Origin: Actinomycetota bacterium
Lineage (GTDB): Bacteria; Actinomycetota; Actinomycetes; Actinomycetales; Kineosporiaceae
Direction of reading: 5' to 3'
Length of the DNA: 36,657 nucleotides
Assembly: GCA_030837345.1 (NCBI GenBank)
Contig: JAUPKQ010000122.1
Location: 1-36,657, forward strand
Shown: positions 8,266-16,579 of the stretch, one piece after another
Position numbering within the stretch: the first letter of the stretch is position 1
Layout of the letters: each line of letters opens with the position of its first letter
The notes under the pieces: model-generated
What the model saw: the letters and a program-made list of their open reading frames with translations, nothing else
What the model was told of the DNA's origin: nothing
Database searches by the model: none
Position numbers and translations under genes: made by a program

Positions 8266-8844
8266 ATGCAGACCAGACCCGACGACCTCGCCCGTCGTCC
8301 GTGGACCGCTCCCCGAGACGGCGGGGCGGACGGCAGCGCCTTGACGCGCCGTCCGTCCCGTCCACCACGCACCGGCCTCAGAGTCCCGGTGGCCTTCGGC
8401 TACGTGCAGAGCGTCTCCTCCGAGACGGCGGGCACCTGCGCAGAGCGGATTCGCTCCCTGGAGGCGACCGCACAGCTCTACGGCTGGGCGCTGACCGAGA
8501 CAATCATCGACGACGACCCCACCCAGCCCATGATCGGATTCCGGCGCCTGAGGGCGACCGCCCTCGCAGCAGACACAAGCGGCGGATCGCCGGACTCCGT
8601 GCTTCTCCTCTCGTGGAGAGATCTCGCGGACGCCGTCGAGGATGCCGACCGCCTACGGCGCCGCTTCGAGCACGTCACCGGCGCCCCCATCGTGATCGCC
8701 TCCACCATACGGCCGTACCAGACACCCGCCTCCAACTCCACAACTCGTCGTGCGACCAATTCGGACCCTCCGAAGAGCGCCCTTACCGTGACCCCATCCA
8801 CCCCCGCGCTGGGCACTACCGTCCTCGCGCGGAGGGCTCGATGA
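8266..8844 (+). CDS. Small resolvase-like protein, probably catalytically inactive
   Basis: 192 aa. The ATG at 8266 has a strong G-rich ribosome-binding site (AGGGGGGA) close upstream. Residues 45-145 follow the serine-recombinase N-terminal fold pattern: FGYVQSVSSETAG, ERIRSLEATAQLYGW, then PDSVLLLSWRDLADAVEDADRLRRRF and APIVIAST. A serine is present near the usual position, but the arginine-rich LDRLGR motif is replaced by SWRDLAD and no DNA-binding C-terminal domain follows, so recombination is unlikely. The tail is low-complexity Thr/Pro. Its stop overlaps the next start as ATGA (8841-8844), so it is translationally coupled to the sulfotransferase-FGE gene. Its role is unknown; a scaffold or DNA-binding accessory is possible. 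Confidence 0.75.
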   Translation: MQTRPDDLARRPWTAPRDGGADGSALTRRPSRPPRTGLRVPVAFGYVQSVSSETAGTCAERIRSLEATAQLYGWALTETIIDDDPTQPMIGFRRLRATALAADTSGGSPDSVLLLSWRDLADAVEDADRLRRRFEHVTGAPIVIASTIRPYQTPASNSTTRRATNSDPPKSALTVTPSTPALGTTVLARRAR

Positions 8845-11168
8845 CCGGCCACCGGGCCCAGCGCCCCGACCTGCTCCGCAGCGACGAGATGGCCCCTTCT
8901 TCTTCCTTGTCGTCGCCCGTTGCGTCGTCGCCGCCGATGCGGCCTCTCGCGACGCCAACCGCGCCCGCTGTGGCTCAGCCCTCCTCGACTACCCCGGCAG
9001 CGGGGAACAGCATGACGGTGGGATATCCGCCGTTACTTGTGTGCGGAACCGCTGAGCGTGTGGGCAGCAACTGGCTGTCGGACACGCTGCGATCACGGAT
9101 GGCTCAGCACAACGAACCGCTGCGCCAGCAACTGGCTGCCTCCCACCCGTTGTCCGCGCTCAACCCGACGTTGGCACCGCCGTCGCGGCTACCGCTGCGA
9201 GCCGACGGCGGCCTCGAGCTGGAGATCGCGGATAACTATGGACGCTGGTGGACACAGGTCCGGCGGGAACTGGACCCCTTCGCGGCGTACTGGCTGGCCG
9301 TGTTCACGGCCGCCAAGTTCTCACCGACGCCGCAGATGGTCAAGGAGACCAACCTCTTCCACGCCTGGCCTGTGTTCCTCGGCCTCTTCCCCGGCGCCGC
9401 CGTGGTGGTCTTGTCGCGCAGCCCCGTGGGTGTGGCGAGTTCCTTCGCCCGAGGTCACCTCTACGAGCGGTGGGACTATCCGACGCGGTACCGCACCCTG
9501 GCAGCCGCCAGCGCCGCGAGCCCGTCCGGGCCGCCGTGGGGTCTGTTGTTGCCAGATGATGAGCCACCAAGCCATGTCGGACTGACCCGGCTGACGGTGC
9601 TGAACGCCCTCCTACTGGCTCATGCCCTGGACGACCGTCCCCACGGGCACGTGCCCTACGAGTCCGCTCTGTATGACCCCGGGCTGGGGGTACGGGTCGT
9701 GGCTGAGCAGCTGCGTCCTCACCTGCCGGTGGAGATGCTCGCCCCGCTACTGTTCACCACTTCGTCGAGCGACCACACGACACGCAGAGCCGATGACACG
9801 AGAGCCCTCCCGCAGTCCGCCCACCCGTCCGGAACACCAGGGCAAGCCGAGGCCGTTGTGCCGGACGTGGACCGGCTGGACGACACCTACGCCACCGTCT
9901 CGCGCACCAGCGATCTGCTGGCTCACCTGGACGCGAGCACCGCCGACCATGTGCGCGCCGAGACCGCCGCAACGCTGGATACCGGAGCGACGCTCTGCCC
10001 TCCCGCGGTGGTGGCGCGGGCCTGCTCCTGGCTGTCCGGCGACCACCTCTACCAGTTGGCCCCGCTCGATTCGCCCTCGACCAGGACGGCCCAGCCCCAC
10101 CGCGCCCAGGTCACTTCCTCAGTCGGCCGAGACGCTTCCGACAGCTACACCGACTCGGGCGGCGGTGCGTCTGCCTGGACGCCCGCGCCGGGCCTCTCCC
10201 AGCTGACCTGGCCTCTCACGTGGAGAGCGGCTCTGATCAGCAACAACGAGTTCGCCCGGTTCCTCGATGACCTGGCCACCGCCGGACTGCGCAACGTCCA
10301 CGCCAGCACACACCTCCTGGCCTTGACCTGCATGCCGCACCAACGCGGCGGACGCCTCCACCCCGCCGGATACGGGCATCGGATCAGCCCCGGTTACGGC
10401 GACCACCCCGTCTACTGGGTCACGTGGATCGGCGCCGCCGCGTATGCGGCGCTCGTCGGCGCCCGGCTCCCCACCCGCGCCGAGGCCCACGTCCTCACCC
10501 GGGGCCGCCTCGGCCACCTGCGCCAGGTCCGCGACAAGCTCGGCGACCACCGTCCGACGACGGCAACGCAAGGGCGGTCCCGCGGTGAGCTACCCCAAGA
10601 GCTGGCGAGGTTGAACGTCGGATACCGGTACGGCGATGTCCTGCCCGTCCTTGAGACCGCTGCCGACGCCGAGACGCATGGAAGGATCCACCACGCGCTG
10701 GGCAACCTGGCCGTCTGGTGCCTCGACGGTCCCGCTCCGACACCATCCGGTTCGACGCCAACGATAGGTCGCCCGACCCAGCGTTGGCTGCACGGCGCCG
10801 CCTGGAACACCCCCGTCGGCACCGCTGACGATGGCAACGATCTTCTCGACAGGCTGGACACCGAACTGAGCACCCTAATCGCACGGCACCTGACAGGCGC
10901 ATCCCGCAGCGTGGGCATCCGTTTAGTCCGCGACCTCGACCATCCCCGCAACCCGGTCCCGATCGACGAACTCGCCCACCTCCTGAACACCTGGCTCGCC
11001 GACCTACCGCCAGCAGCCTGCCTACCCGACCACCCAGGCAGCGCTTTGCCCCCGCCCTACGCACCCCTGGAGAACGCCTTGATCGAAGCCCTGGCCCCTC
11101 CACCACCCCACGGCTGCGTCCCGAAGACACCAGCCCGGCCGGTACAGGCATCCGGACACGGCGAGTAG
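8841..11168 (+). CDS. Sulfotransferase-like domain fused to an FGE/SUMF1-like domain
   Basis: 775 aa. The ATG at 8841 is chosen over the longer upstream frame because GGAGG lies 6 bases before it and it overlaps the previous stop. Residues 1-60 are a disordered Ser/Pro region. Residues 60-340 look like a PAPS-dependent sulfotransferase: LLVCGTAERVGSNWLSDTL (5'-phosphosulfate loop) and VVVLSRSPVGVASSFARG (3'-phosphate motif, R193). Residues 455-695 resemble the C-type-lectin-like FGE fold: ISNNEFARFLDDL, HPVYWVTWIGAAAYAALVGARLPTRAEA, GNLAVWCLDG, WLHGAAW, SVGIRLVRD. The paired copper-binding cysteines expected in the terminal part of true FGEs are absent, so this half may bind a ligand rather than oxidise cysteine. 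A Nudix hydrolase follows 10 bases later. I know of no characterised protein with this architecture. Confidence 0.72.
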   Translation: MTGHRAQRPDLLRSDEMAPSSSLSSPVASSPPMRPLATPTAPAVAQPSSTTPAAGNSMTVGYPPLLVCGTAERVGSNWLSDTLRSRMAQHNEPLRQQLAASHPLSALNPTLAPPSRLPLRADGGLELEIADNYGRWWTQVRRELDPFAAYWLAVFTAAKFSPTPQMVKETNLFHAWPVFLGLFPGAAVVVLSRSPVGVASSFARGHLYERWDYPTRYRTLAAASAASPSGPPWGLLLPDDEPPSHVGLTRLTVLNALLLAHALDDRPHGHVPYESALYDPGLGVRVVAEQLRPHLPVEMLAPLLFTTSSSDHTTRRADDTRALPQSAHPSGTPGQAEAVVPDVDRLDDTYATVSRTSDLLAHLDASTADHVRAETAATLDTGATLCPPAVVARACSWLSGDHLYQLAPLDSPSTRTAQPHRAQVTSSVGRDASDSYTDSGGGASAWTPAPGLSQLTWPLTWRAALISNNEFARFLDDLATAGLRNVHASTHLLALTCMPHQRGGRLHPAGYGHRISPGYGDHPVYWVTWIGAAAYAALVGARLPTRAEAHVLTRGRLGHLRQVRDKLGDHRPTTATQGRSRGELPQELARLNVGYRYGDVLPVLETAADAETHGRIHHALGNLAVWCLDGPAPTPSGSTPTIGRPTQRWLHGAAWNTPVGTADDGNDLLDRLDTELSTLIARHLTGASRSVGIRLVRDLDHPRNPVPIDELAHLLNTWLADLPPAACLPDHPGSALPPPYAPLENALIEALAPPPPHGCVPKTPARPVQASGHGE

Positions 11169-11178
11169 GTTGCGGGCC

Positions 11179-11604
11179 ATGAAAGTGCGCGTGACCGGCG
11201 TCGTCATCGACAACGGCGAACTTCTCCTGCTGGATCAGGACACCGACACCGGCCGCTCTTTCTCCCTCCCCGGCGGCAAAGTCGACCCCGGCGAGACCCT
11301 CCACGCAGCCCTCGTGCGCGAGATGCGCGAGGAGACCGGCCTGGACGTCGAGGTCGGCCGTCTGCTGTACATCTGCGATCACCCGACGGCCGACGTCCTG
11401 CACATCACCCTCGAAGCCCACGTGCGCGGCGGCACCCTGGGCCCCGCCACCGGCAGCGACACCCAGCCCATCCGCGGCGTCCGCTACGTCCCCCTCGAGC
11501 AACTGCCCGACCACGGCTTCACCACCCGCTTCCGCGACCTCGCCGCCACCGGCTTCCCCAACGCCGGCAGCTACCAAGGACTCAAGACCAACATCGGCCT
11601 GTGA
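11179..11604 (+). CDS. Nudix hydrolase, MutT-like
   Basis: 141 aa. The ATG at 11179 is chosen because family similarity begins at VRVTGVVIDNGELLLLDQD; a TTG three codons upstream is the alternative. A perfect Nudix box follows: GGKVDPGET, then VREMREETGL. It starts 10 bases after the sulfotransferase-FGE stop, so it is the third gene of that operon. Sulfotransferases release 3',5'-ADP (PAP), and some pathways use nucleotide phosphohydrolases to process nucleotide by-products, so a housekeeping role for the fused enzyme is conceivable, though Nudix enzymes do not normally cleave PAP. Substrate not determinable. Confidence 0.92.
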   Translation: MKVRVTGVVIDNGELLLLDQDTDTGRSFSLPGGKVDPGETLHAALVREMREETGLDVEVGRLLYICDHPTADVLHITLEAHVRGGTLGPATGSDTQPIRGVRYVPLEQLPDHGFTTRFRDLAATGFPNAGSYQGLKTNIGL

Positions 11605-11630
11605 ACCGCACAGCCACTGGCCCCGAGCCA

Positions 11631-11711
11631 TCACCGCACCTCCAGATCGACCAGGCCCGGCAGGAGGGCGGCAAACGCCGCCGAGGTGGTGTCACGCAGC
11701 CTCGTGGGCAT
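11631..11711 (-). CDS. Possible 26-aa small ORF with a strong ribosome-binding site
   Basis: ATG at 11711 preceded by GAAGGAG at 6-base spacing, encoding a 26-residue peptide that begins MPTRLRDTTS and ends VDLEVR. The Shine-Dalgarno is much better than chance, but the peptide matches nothing I recognise. It may be the surviving 5' end of a deleted gene, since a WYL-regulator remnant lies immediately upstream on the same strand. Confidence 0.35.
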   Translation of the reverse strand: MPTRLRDTTSAAFAALLPGLVDLEVR

Positions 11712-11742
11712 AGCCAGCTCCTTCACCCGTGAACAGCCCTGC

Positions 11743-11955
11743 TCATGCGCCCGGACGGGCTGATGCCCACTGTTCCAGCCGCCCGGCGAGGTCTCGGACG
11801 CCGGCCCGCAGTTCCTCGGGGCGCTCCACCTCGAACGGCAGGTCCAGCCCCGCCAGCGTCGCGGGCACCCAGTCGAGCCGCTCGGCGCGCAGTTCGACCC
11901 GCACCCAGGTGACACGAGCACGGTCTTCATCGTGAACTGCGACGGCACCGTTCAG
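11743..11955 (-). pseudogene. C-terminal remnant of a WYL/YafY-type transcriptional regulator
   Basis: About 70 codons ending in RAERLDWVPATLAGLDLPFEVERPEELR, then VRDLAGRLEQW, a typical C-terminal end of actinobacterial DeoR/YafY-like regulators with WYL domains. The HTH and main WYL domain are missing; the reading frame upstream runs into antisense of kdpE. No credible start or ribosome-binding site was found. It appears to be debris from a deletion between the Nudix operon and kdpE. The 5' boundary given is approximate. Confidence 0.6.
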
Positions 11956-11999
11956 GTCGTGGCGTCCTCCGCCGACCCGGTCGTGATCGTCACAGCGCC

Positions 12000-12704
12000 T
12001 CAGCGGTCGGGCTGGAAGCGGAAACCCATACCCGGCTCGGTCAGCAGGTACCGCGGCCGGGCCGGATCGGGTTCCAGCTTGCGGCGCAACTGGGCCATGT
12101 AGACGCGCAGGTTGGTCGGTTGGTCGACGTAGGCGGATCCCCACACCTCGACGAGCAGGAACCGCTGGGTGAGCAGCTTTCCCGGTTGTCTGAGGATCAC
12201 CTCCAGCAGGTGCCACTCGGTGGGGGTGAGCCGTATCGACTCGCTGCCGCCCTCCGCGTCCGGCCTGGTCACCTGGTGGGCGGCGAGATCGACGGTCACG
12301 TCCCCCAAACGGACGACGGGGTCGGCCGGGGAGGCGTCAGCGGCACCCGACCGCCGGGTGATGGCCCGCATCCGGGCCAGGAGCTCCTCCATGCCGAACG
12401 GCTTGGTGACGTAGTCGTCCGCACCGGCGTCCAGGGCCTCGACCTTGTCGGCGCTGCCGGTCCTGCCGGACAGGACGATGATCGGGACGGCGGTCCATCC
12501 GCGCAGCCCGTGGATCACCTCCACGCCGTCCCTGTCGGGCAGACCGAGGTCCAGAACGACGATGTCCGGGGGATGCACGGCAGCCAGTCTGAGCGCGTCC
12601 GCGCCGTTGGACGCGACGTGCACCTCGTAGTCGCGCGCGCGCAGGTTGATGCGCAGGGCCCGCAGCAGCTGAGGTTCGTCGTCGACGACGAGGACCCGCG
12701 TCAC
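12000..12704 (-). CDS. kdpE: OmpR-family response regulator KdpE
   Basis: 234 aa. The receiver domain (MTRVLVVDDEPQLLRAL, DIVVLDLGLPDRDG with the phospho-acceptor Asp, VLSGR, YVTKPF) is followed by a winged-helix DNA-binding domain (VDLAAHQVTR, LTPTEWHLLEVI, PTNLRVYMAQLRRKLEPDPARPRYLLTEPGMGFRF). The last motif is characteristic of KdpE. The start overlaps the kdpD stop by four bases (ATGA), so the pair is translationally coupled. No kdpFABC genes are in the window; a KimA-like potassium transporter is divergently encoded instead and is the probable target. Confidence 0.92.
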   Translation of the reverse strand: MTRVLVVDDEPQLLRALRINLRARDYEVHVASNGADALRLAAVHPPDIVVLDLGLPDRDGVEVIHGLRGWTAVPIIVLSGRTGSADKVEALDAGADDYVTKPFGMEELLARMRAITRRSGAADASPADPVVRLGDVTVDLAAHQVTRPDAEGGSESIRLTPTEWHLLEVILRQPGKLLTQRFLLVEVWGSAYVDQPTNLRVYMAQLRRKLEPDPARPRYLLTEPGMGFRFQPDR

Positions 12705-14227
12705 CTGTCTGGCTCCTTCTGATCGCCGCGCTCACGCCGGCCGGGTTCCGCGGCTTCCAGCGCTTCGTCCCAGGCCGCGGGCAGGGTGAGGAGCATGGTG
12801 AGGCCACCGCCGGGTGTGTCCTCGGCCTCAAGCGTGCCGTTCATCGCCTCGACCAACCCTCGGGAGAGGGCGAGGCCGAGCCCGAGGCCTGTCGTGTTGT
12901 CGGTGTCCCCGAGCCGCTGGAAGGGCACGAAGATGCGCTCCTTGTCCTGCTCCGGCACCCCACGACCCCGGTCGATCACACGGATCTCGACATGGTCCTC
13001 GACGGCGCCGGCCGTCACCAGAGACGTGTTGCCGGCCGGGGCGTGACGCAGGGCGTTGCCGATGACGTTGACGAGGGCACGGGCGAGCAGCGCGGCATCG
13101 GCCATCACCGGCGGAGTGTCCTCGGACAGCCGGACCTCGATCTGTCCCTCCTCCGCGGCGAGCTCGTCCAGAGCGGGCGGGATCAGATCCTCAAGCCAGA
13201 CGGGCTCGGTCGTCACGGTGAGCACACCGGCCTGCAACCGGGACAGGTCGAGCAGATCGGACACCAAATGGGTGAGCCGCCCGAGGCTCTCGTCGGCCGT
13301 CGCCAGGAGTTCCCGCCGTTCCTGCCCGGTCCAGTCGACGTCGCAGGCCTGCAGGCTGTTCACCGCAGCGCGAGCGGAGGCCAGCGGCGTCCGCAGGTCG
13401 TGGCCCAGGGCCGCCAGCAGAGCGTCACGCAACCGCTCGGTCGCCTCCAGACGGGTGGCGTGGGCCGCCGCCCGGGCGAGCCGATCCCGTTCGAGGAGGC
13501 CCTGTACCTGAGCGGCGAAAGCCCGCAGCATCATGCGGTCGCCGGTCGCCAGCAGGCGCCCGGACAGGGCGAGCACGAGATTGTCCCCCGCCGGCATGCT
13601 GACGTCCGCCTCCACCGGAACGGCGGGTGGTAGTACTCCCCGGGCGTCGACGACCCGCCAGGACGCCGGAGCGGCCTGACCCGGCGACGGCACGACCCGC
13701 TCCAGGAGACTGACCGACGTCATGCCGAAGGCCGATCGGACATGTTCGAGCAACGTGGGCAACGCCTCCTCGCCCCGCAGAACCCCACTGGCCATCGCCG
13801 CCAGCGACCGGGATTCCGCGGAGGCCCTCGACGCCCGGCAGGCGAGCGTCGCCGCTCGCTGTACGACGGTACTCACCAACCCCGCGACCAGGACGAACAC
13901 CACAAGGGTGATCACATTGTGCGGCTCGGACACCAGAAGGGTGTGCAGTGGCGGAATGAAGAAGTAGTTCAGCAACGTCGACCCGATCACCGCACTGATC
14001 AGGGCAGGCCACAGACCACCGACCATAGCGGTGACCACCACCGCGAGCAGCAGCACGAGGGAGTCTCCGGCGAGGCCCACCCAGGTGTCCGCGACCTTCA
14101 ACCCCACCGTGAGCGCCACGGGGAGGGACACGCCGACCACGAGACCGGTCACCCGCCGCCACCGAGGCAACCCGACCGCGAGCGGCGGGATGACCAGCCT
14201 GGGGCTTTCCATCCGGGTTGCCACCAC
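12701..14227 (-). CDS. kdpD: Short KdpD-type histidine kinase lacking the N-terminal sensor
   Basis: 508 aa, against about 850-900 for full-length KdpD. The N-terminal KdpD signature domain and USP domain are absent. The protein begins with the DUF4118-type membrane region (helices near residues 27-45, 56-82, 104-122; LNYFFIPPLHTL). A GAF-like region follows, then the H-box (LGHDLRTPLAS, H276), an N-box (NVIGNALRHAP) and G-boxes (DRGRGVPEQD; TGLGLGLAL). GTG at 14227 or 14224 is favoured by AAGGTGAG just upstream; ATG at 14212 is an alternative. Divergent from the potassium transporter, with direct repeats between. Sensing would have to rely on the membrane/GAF part or on partner proteins. Confidence 0.9.
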   Translation of the reverse strand: MVATRMESPRLVIPPLAVGLPRWRRVTGLVVGVSLPVALTVGLKVADTWVGLAGDSLVLLLAVVVTAMVGGLWPALISAVIGSTLLNYFFIPPLHTLLVSEPHNVITLVVFVLVAGLVSTVVQRAATLACRASRASAESRSLAAMASGVLRGEEALPTLLEHVRSAFGMTSVSLLERVVPSPGQAAPASWRVVDARGVLPPAVPVEADVSMPAGDNLVLALSGRLLATGDRMMLRAFAAQVQGLLERDRLARAAAHATRLEATERLRDALLAALGHDLRTPLASARAAVNSLQACDVDWTGQERRELLATADESLGRLTHLVSDLLDLSRLQAGVLTVTTEPVWLEDLIPPALDELAAEEGQIEVRLSEDTPPVMADAALLARALVNVIGNALRHAPAGNTSLVTAGAVEDHVEIRVIDRGRGVPEQDKERIFVPFQRLGDTDNTTGLGLGLALSRGLVEAMNGTLEAEDTPGGGLTMLLTLPAAWDEALEAAEPGRRERGDQKEPDR

Positions 14228-14269
14228 ACCTCACCTTTTCAGACCCGCGACCCATCGTCCCTGGTGGAA

Positions 14270-14289
14270 ACCCTTACGGAACCCTTACG
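14270..14289. promoter_or_regulatory. 11-bp-spaced direct repeat, candidate KdpE binding site
   Basis: ACCCTTACG occurs at 14270-14278 and again at 14281-14289, exactly 11 bp apart. OmpR-family dimers bind tandem half-sites spaced by one helical turn. The site lies between kdpD (-) and the transporter gene (+), 16 bases upstream of a TTGCAC element (14306-14311) that may be the transporter's -35 box, a good position for an activator. Confidence 0.55.
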
Positions 14290-14344
14290 CGCCCCGCCAG
14301 TTCCCTTGCACCGACCCAACACACCCCGATCTACCGTCCGACGC

Positions 14345-16579
14345 ATGGTACGTGGTGTGTCGATCGTGAAGCGGCTCCTCGTGGGCCGGCCGATGAACAG
14401 CGAGAACCTCGGGGAGACCCTGCTGCGCAAGCGGATCGCGTTGCCGGTCTTCGCCTCCGACCCTCTCTCGTCCGTCGCCTACGCCACGGAGGAGATCCTC
14501 AAGGTCCTCGCCCTCGGCGCTCTCACCTATCTCTACCTCACGCCCTGGATTGCCCTGGGCGTCGTCATCCTGATGACCGTCGTGGTGATCTCGTACCGGC
14601 AGGTCGTCCACGCCTATCCGGGCGGCGGAGGCTCCTACGAGGTGGTCACGCAGAACCTCGGCCGGTCCGCCGGAATGGTGGTCGCGGCCTCGCTGATGGT
14701 CGACTACATCATGACGGTCGCGGTCTCGGTCGCCGCGGGCGTCGACAACATCATCTCGGCGGCTCCCGGCCTGAACACGCACCGGGTGCTCATGGCGGTG
14801 GGATTCGTCGTCCTGCTCACAACCATGAACCTGCGGGGAGTACGCGAATCGGGCACCACCTTCGCGATCCCCACCTACCTGTTCATCACCGGCATTCTCG
14901 GGATGATCGTGGTGGGCCTGGGGCAGACGCTGCTGGGACACGCTCCCGTCGCCGAGAGCGCGGGGTTCGAGATCCACCCCCAGCACATCGGGTTGACCGG
15001 TGTGGGCCTGCTCTTCCTCGCCCTGCGCGCCTTCTCCTCCGGATGCACCGCCCTCACGGGCGTCGAGGCGATCAGTAACGGAGTTCCCGCCTTCCGCCCG
15101 CCGAAAGCGGCCAACGCCGCCCGGACGCTCGTCGCGATGGGCACGATCGCGGTGACCATGTTCGCGGGGATCACCGCTCTCGCGGTCGTGTCACGAGTCC
15201 GGGTCGCCGAGCGCACCTGCGACATCGTCAACTTCCCGGGTGACTGCACCGCCGACCCCCAACGCACCGTCATCGCGCAACTGGCCTCCGCCGTCTTCGG
15301 CGGGCCGCACAGCCCTCTCTTCTTCTTCATCCAGGCCGCCACGGCCCTGGTCCTCATCCTCGCGGCGAACACCGCGTACAACGGTTTCCCGATGCTCGCG
15401 TCGATCCTGGCCCGCCACAACCTCATGCCCCGCCAGCTCCGGACACGCGGTGACAGGCTGGCGTACAGCAACGGCATCCTGATGCTCGCGATCATCGCCG
15501 GCGGCCTGCTGTTCGTCTACCAGGCCTCGGTGACCCGGCTGATCCAGCTGTACATCCTCGGCGTGTTCACCTCGTTCACGCTCAGCCAGATCGGCATGGT
15601 CCGGCACTGGAACGCCGAGCTGCGCACCGTGGCCGCCCCCGGGGTCCGCGGGCAGATCACCATCTCGCGCCTGGTCAACGCCGCCGGAGCCAGCCTGACC
15701 GGATTGGTGCTCGTCATCGTGCTCGCCACCAAGTTCACCGGTGGCGCCTACCTCGTCGTCATCGCCGTCCCCGTGCTCGTCCTCTTGATGCGCGGGATCA
15801 ACCGGCACTACTCCCGGGTGGCCGAGGACCTCCGGCCGAGCCCTCACGGACGGCAGCTGCCCAGCCGGGTGCATGCCGTCGTCCTCGTGTCGACACTCCA
15901 CCAGCCCGCGCTCCGCGCCCTCTCCTACGCCCGGGCGACGCGGCCGTCGACGTTGACCGCCCTCACCGTCCGCGCGGACCCCGACGAGACCGATGCCCTC
16001 CAGGACCTCTGGATAGCAGCTGATCTCCCGGTGCCGTTGACGATCCTCGACTCGCCCTACCGCGAGATCACCGAACCGATCATCGATCACATCACCCGCA
16101 TCCGCCGGGAGAGCCCTCGCGACCTCGTCGTGGTGTTCGTCCCGGAATACGTCGTCGGTCACTGGTGGGAGGAGCTCCTCCACAACCAGAGCGCGCTCCG
16201 CCTCAAACTCCGGCTGCGGCTGCTGAGTGGCGTCATGGTCACCAGCGTGCCGTTCCTCCTTGAGTCCGCCTCGGCGTCGAAGCAAGATCCTCTACCCGCC
16301 CGGCGGTGGCACCGGCCCGACGGCGGAACCGGCGCTCCTGGGCCTGCTCGTCGACTCGACGTGCGCCACCCGGCCGTCAGTTCGACGATGGGAACCGCCG
16401 CCTTCGCCAACCCGGCAGGCGGACACCCCGAAGCGGGCAGCGACCCACAGCGCACGCACGACGAAGGAGCGACATCACAGGGGAGTTCCCACCCTGTGGG
16501 TCACCGAGACCAAGGGAGGCCGACGGCGCCGCGCAGCAGGTACACCGGAACGGCGACGACCTCCCGGGCGAGCGAGTAG
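14345..16579 (+). CDS. APC-superfamily potassium transporter, KimA-like
   Basis: 744 aa from the ATG at 14345; no Shine-Dalgarno is visible, so the mRNA may be leaderless. The family N-terminus MNSENLGETLLRKRIALPVFASDPLSSVAYA is followed by about 12 membrane helices with the APC motif YPGGGGSYEV and AFSSGCTALTGVEAISNGVPAF. A soluble domain of about 170 aa (VHAVVLVSTLHQPALRAL to VVVFVPEYVVGHWWEELLHNQSALRLKLRL) matches the USP-like cytoplasmic part of Bacillus KimA, a high-affinity K+ importer. Homologues normally end near TSVPFLL (about residue 640); here an unrelated Pro/Arg/Gly-rich tail of about 100 residues follows and overlaps the convergent DUF218 gene by 79 bases. It is probably under KdpDE control. 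Confidence 0.88.
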   Translation: MVRGVSIVKRLLVGRPMNSENLGETLLRKRIALPVFASDPLSSVAYATEEILKVLALGALTYLYLTPWIALGVVILMTVVVISYRQVVHAYPGGGGSYEVVTQNLGRSAGMVVAASLMVDYIMTVAVSVAAGVDNIISAAPGLNTHRVLMAVGFVVLLTTMNLRGVRESGTTFAIPTYLFITGILGMIVVGLGQTLLGHAPVAESAGFEIHPQHIGLTGVGLLFLALRAFSSGCTALTGVEAISNGVPAFRPPKAANAARTLVAMGTIAVTMFAGITALAVVSRVRVAERTCDIVNFPGDCTADPQRTVIAQLASAVFGGPHSPLFFFIQAATALVLILAANTAYNGFPMLASILARHNLMPRQLRTRGDRLAYSNGILMLAIIAGGLLFVYQASVTRLIQLYILGVFTSFTLSQIGMVRHWNAELRTVAAPGVRGQITISRLVNAAGASLTGLVLVIVLATKFTGGAYLVVIAVPVLVLLMRGINRHYSRVAEDLRPSPHGRQLPSRVHAVVLVSTLHQPALRALSYARATRPSTLTALTVRADPDETDALQDLWIAADLPVPLTILDSPYREITEPIIDHITRIRRESPRDLVVVFVPEYVVGHWWEELLHNQSALRLKLRLRLLSGVMVTSVPFLLESASASKQDPLPARRWHRPDGGTGAPGPARRLDVRHPAVSSTMGTAAFANPAGGHPEAGSDPQRTHDEGATSQGSSHPVGHRDQGRPTAPRSRYTGTATTSRASE

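Noticed and set aside
8266-8844. Functional site-specific serine recombinase of a mobile element
   Set aside because: The catalytic arginine region is not conserved, there is no DNA-binding domain, and no attachment-site repeats or other mobile genes are nearby.
8841-11168. Diversity-generating retroelement variable protein, because of the FGE-like fold
   Set aside because: No reverse transcriptase gene, template repeat or accessory gene is present in the window.
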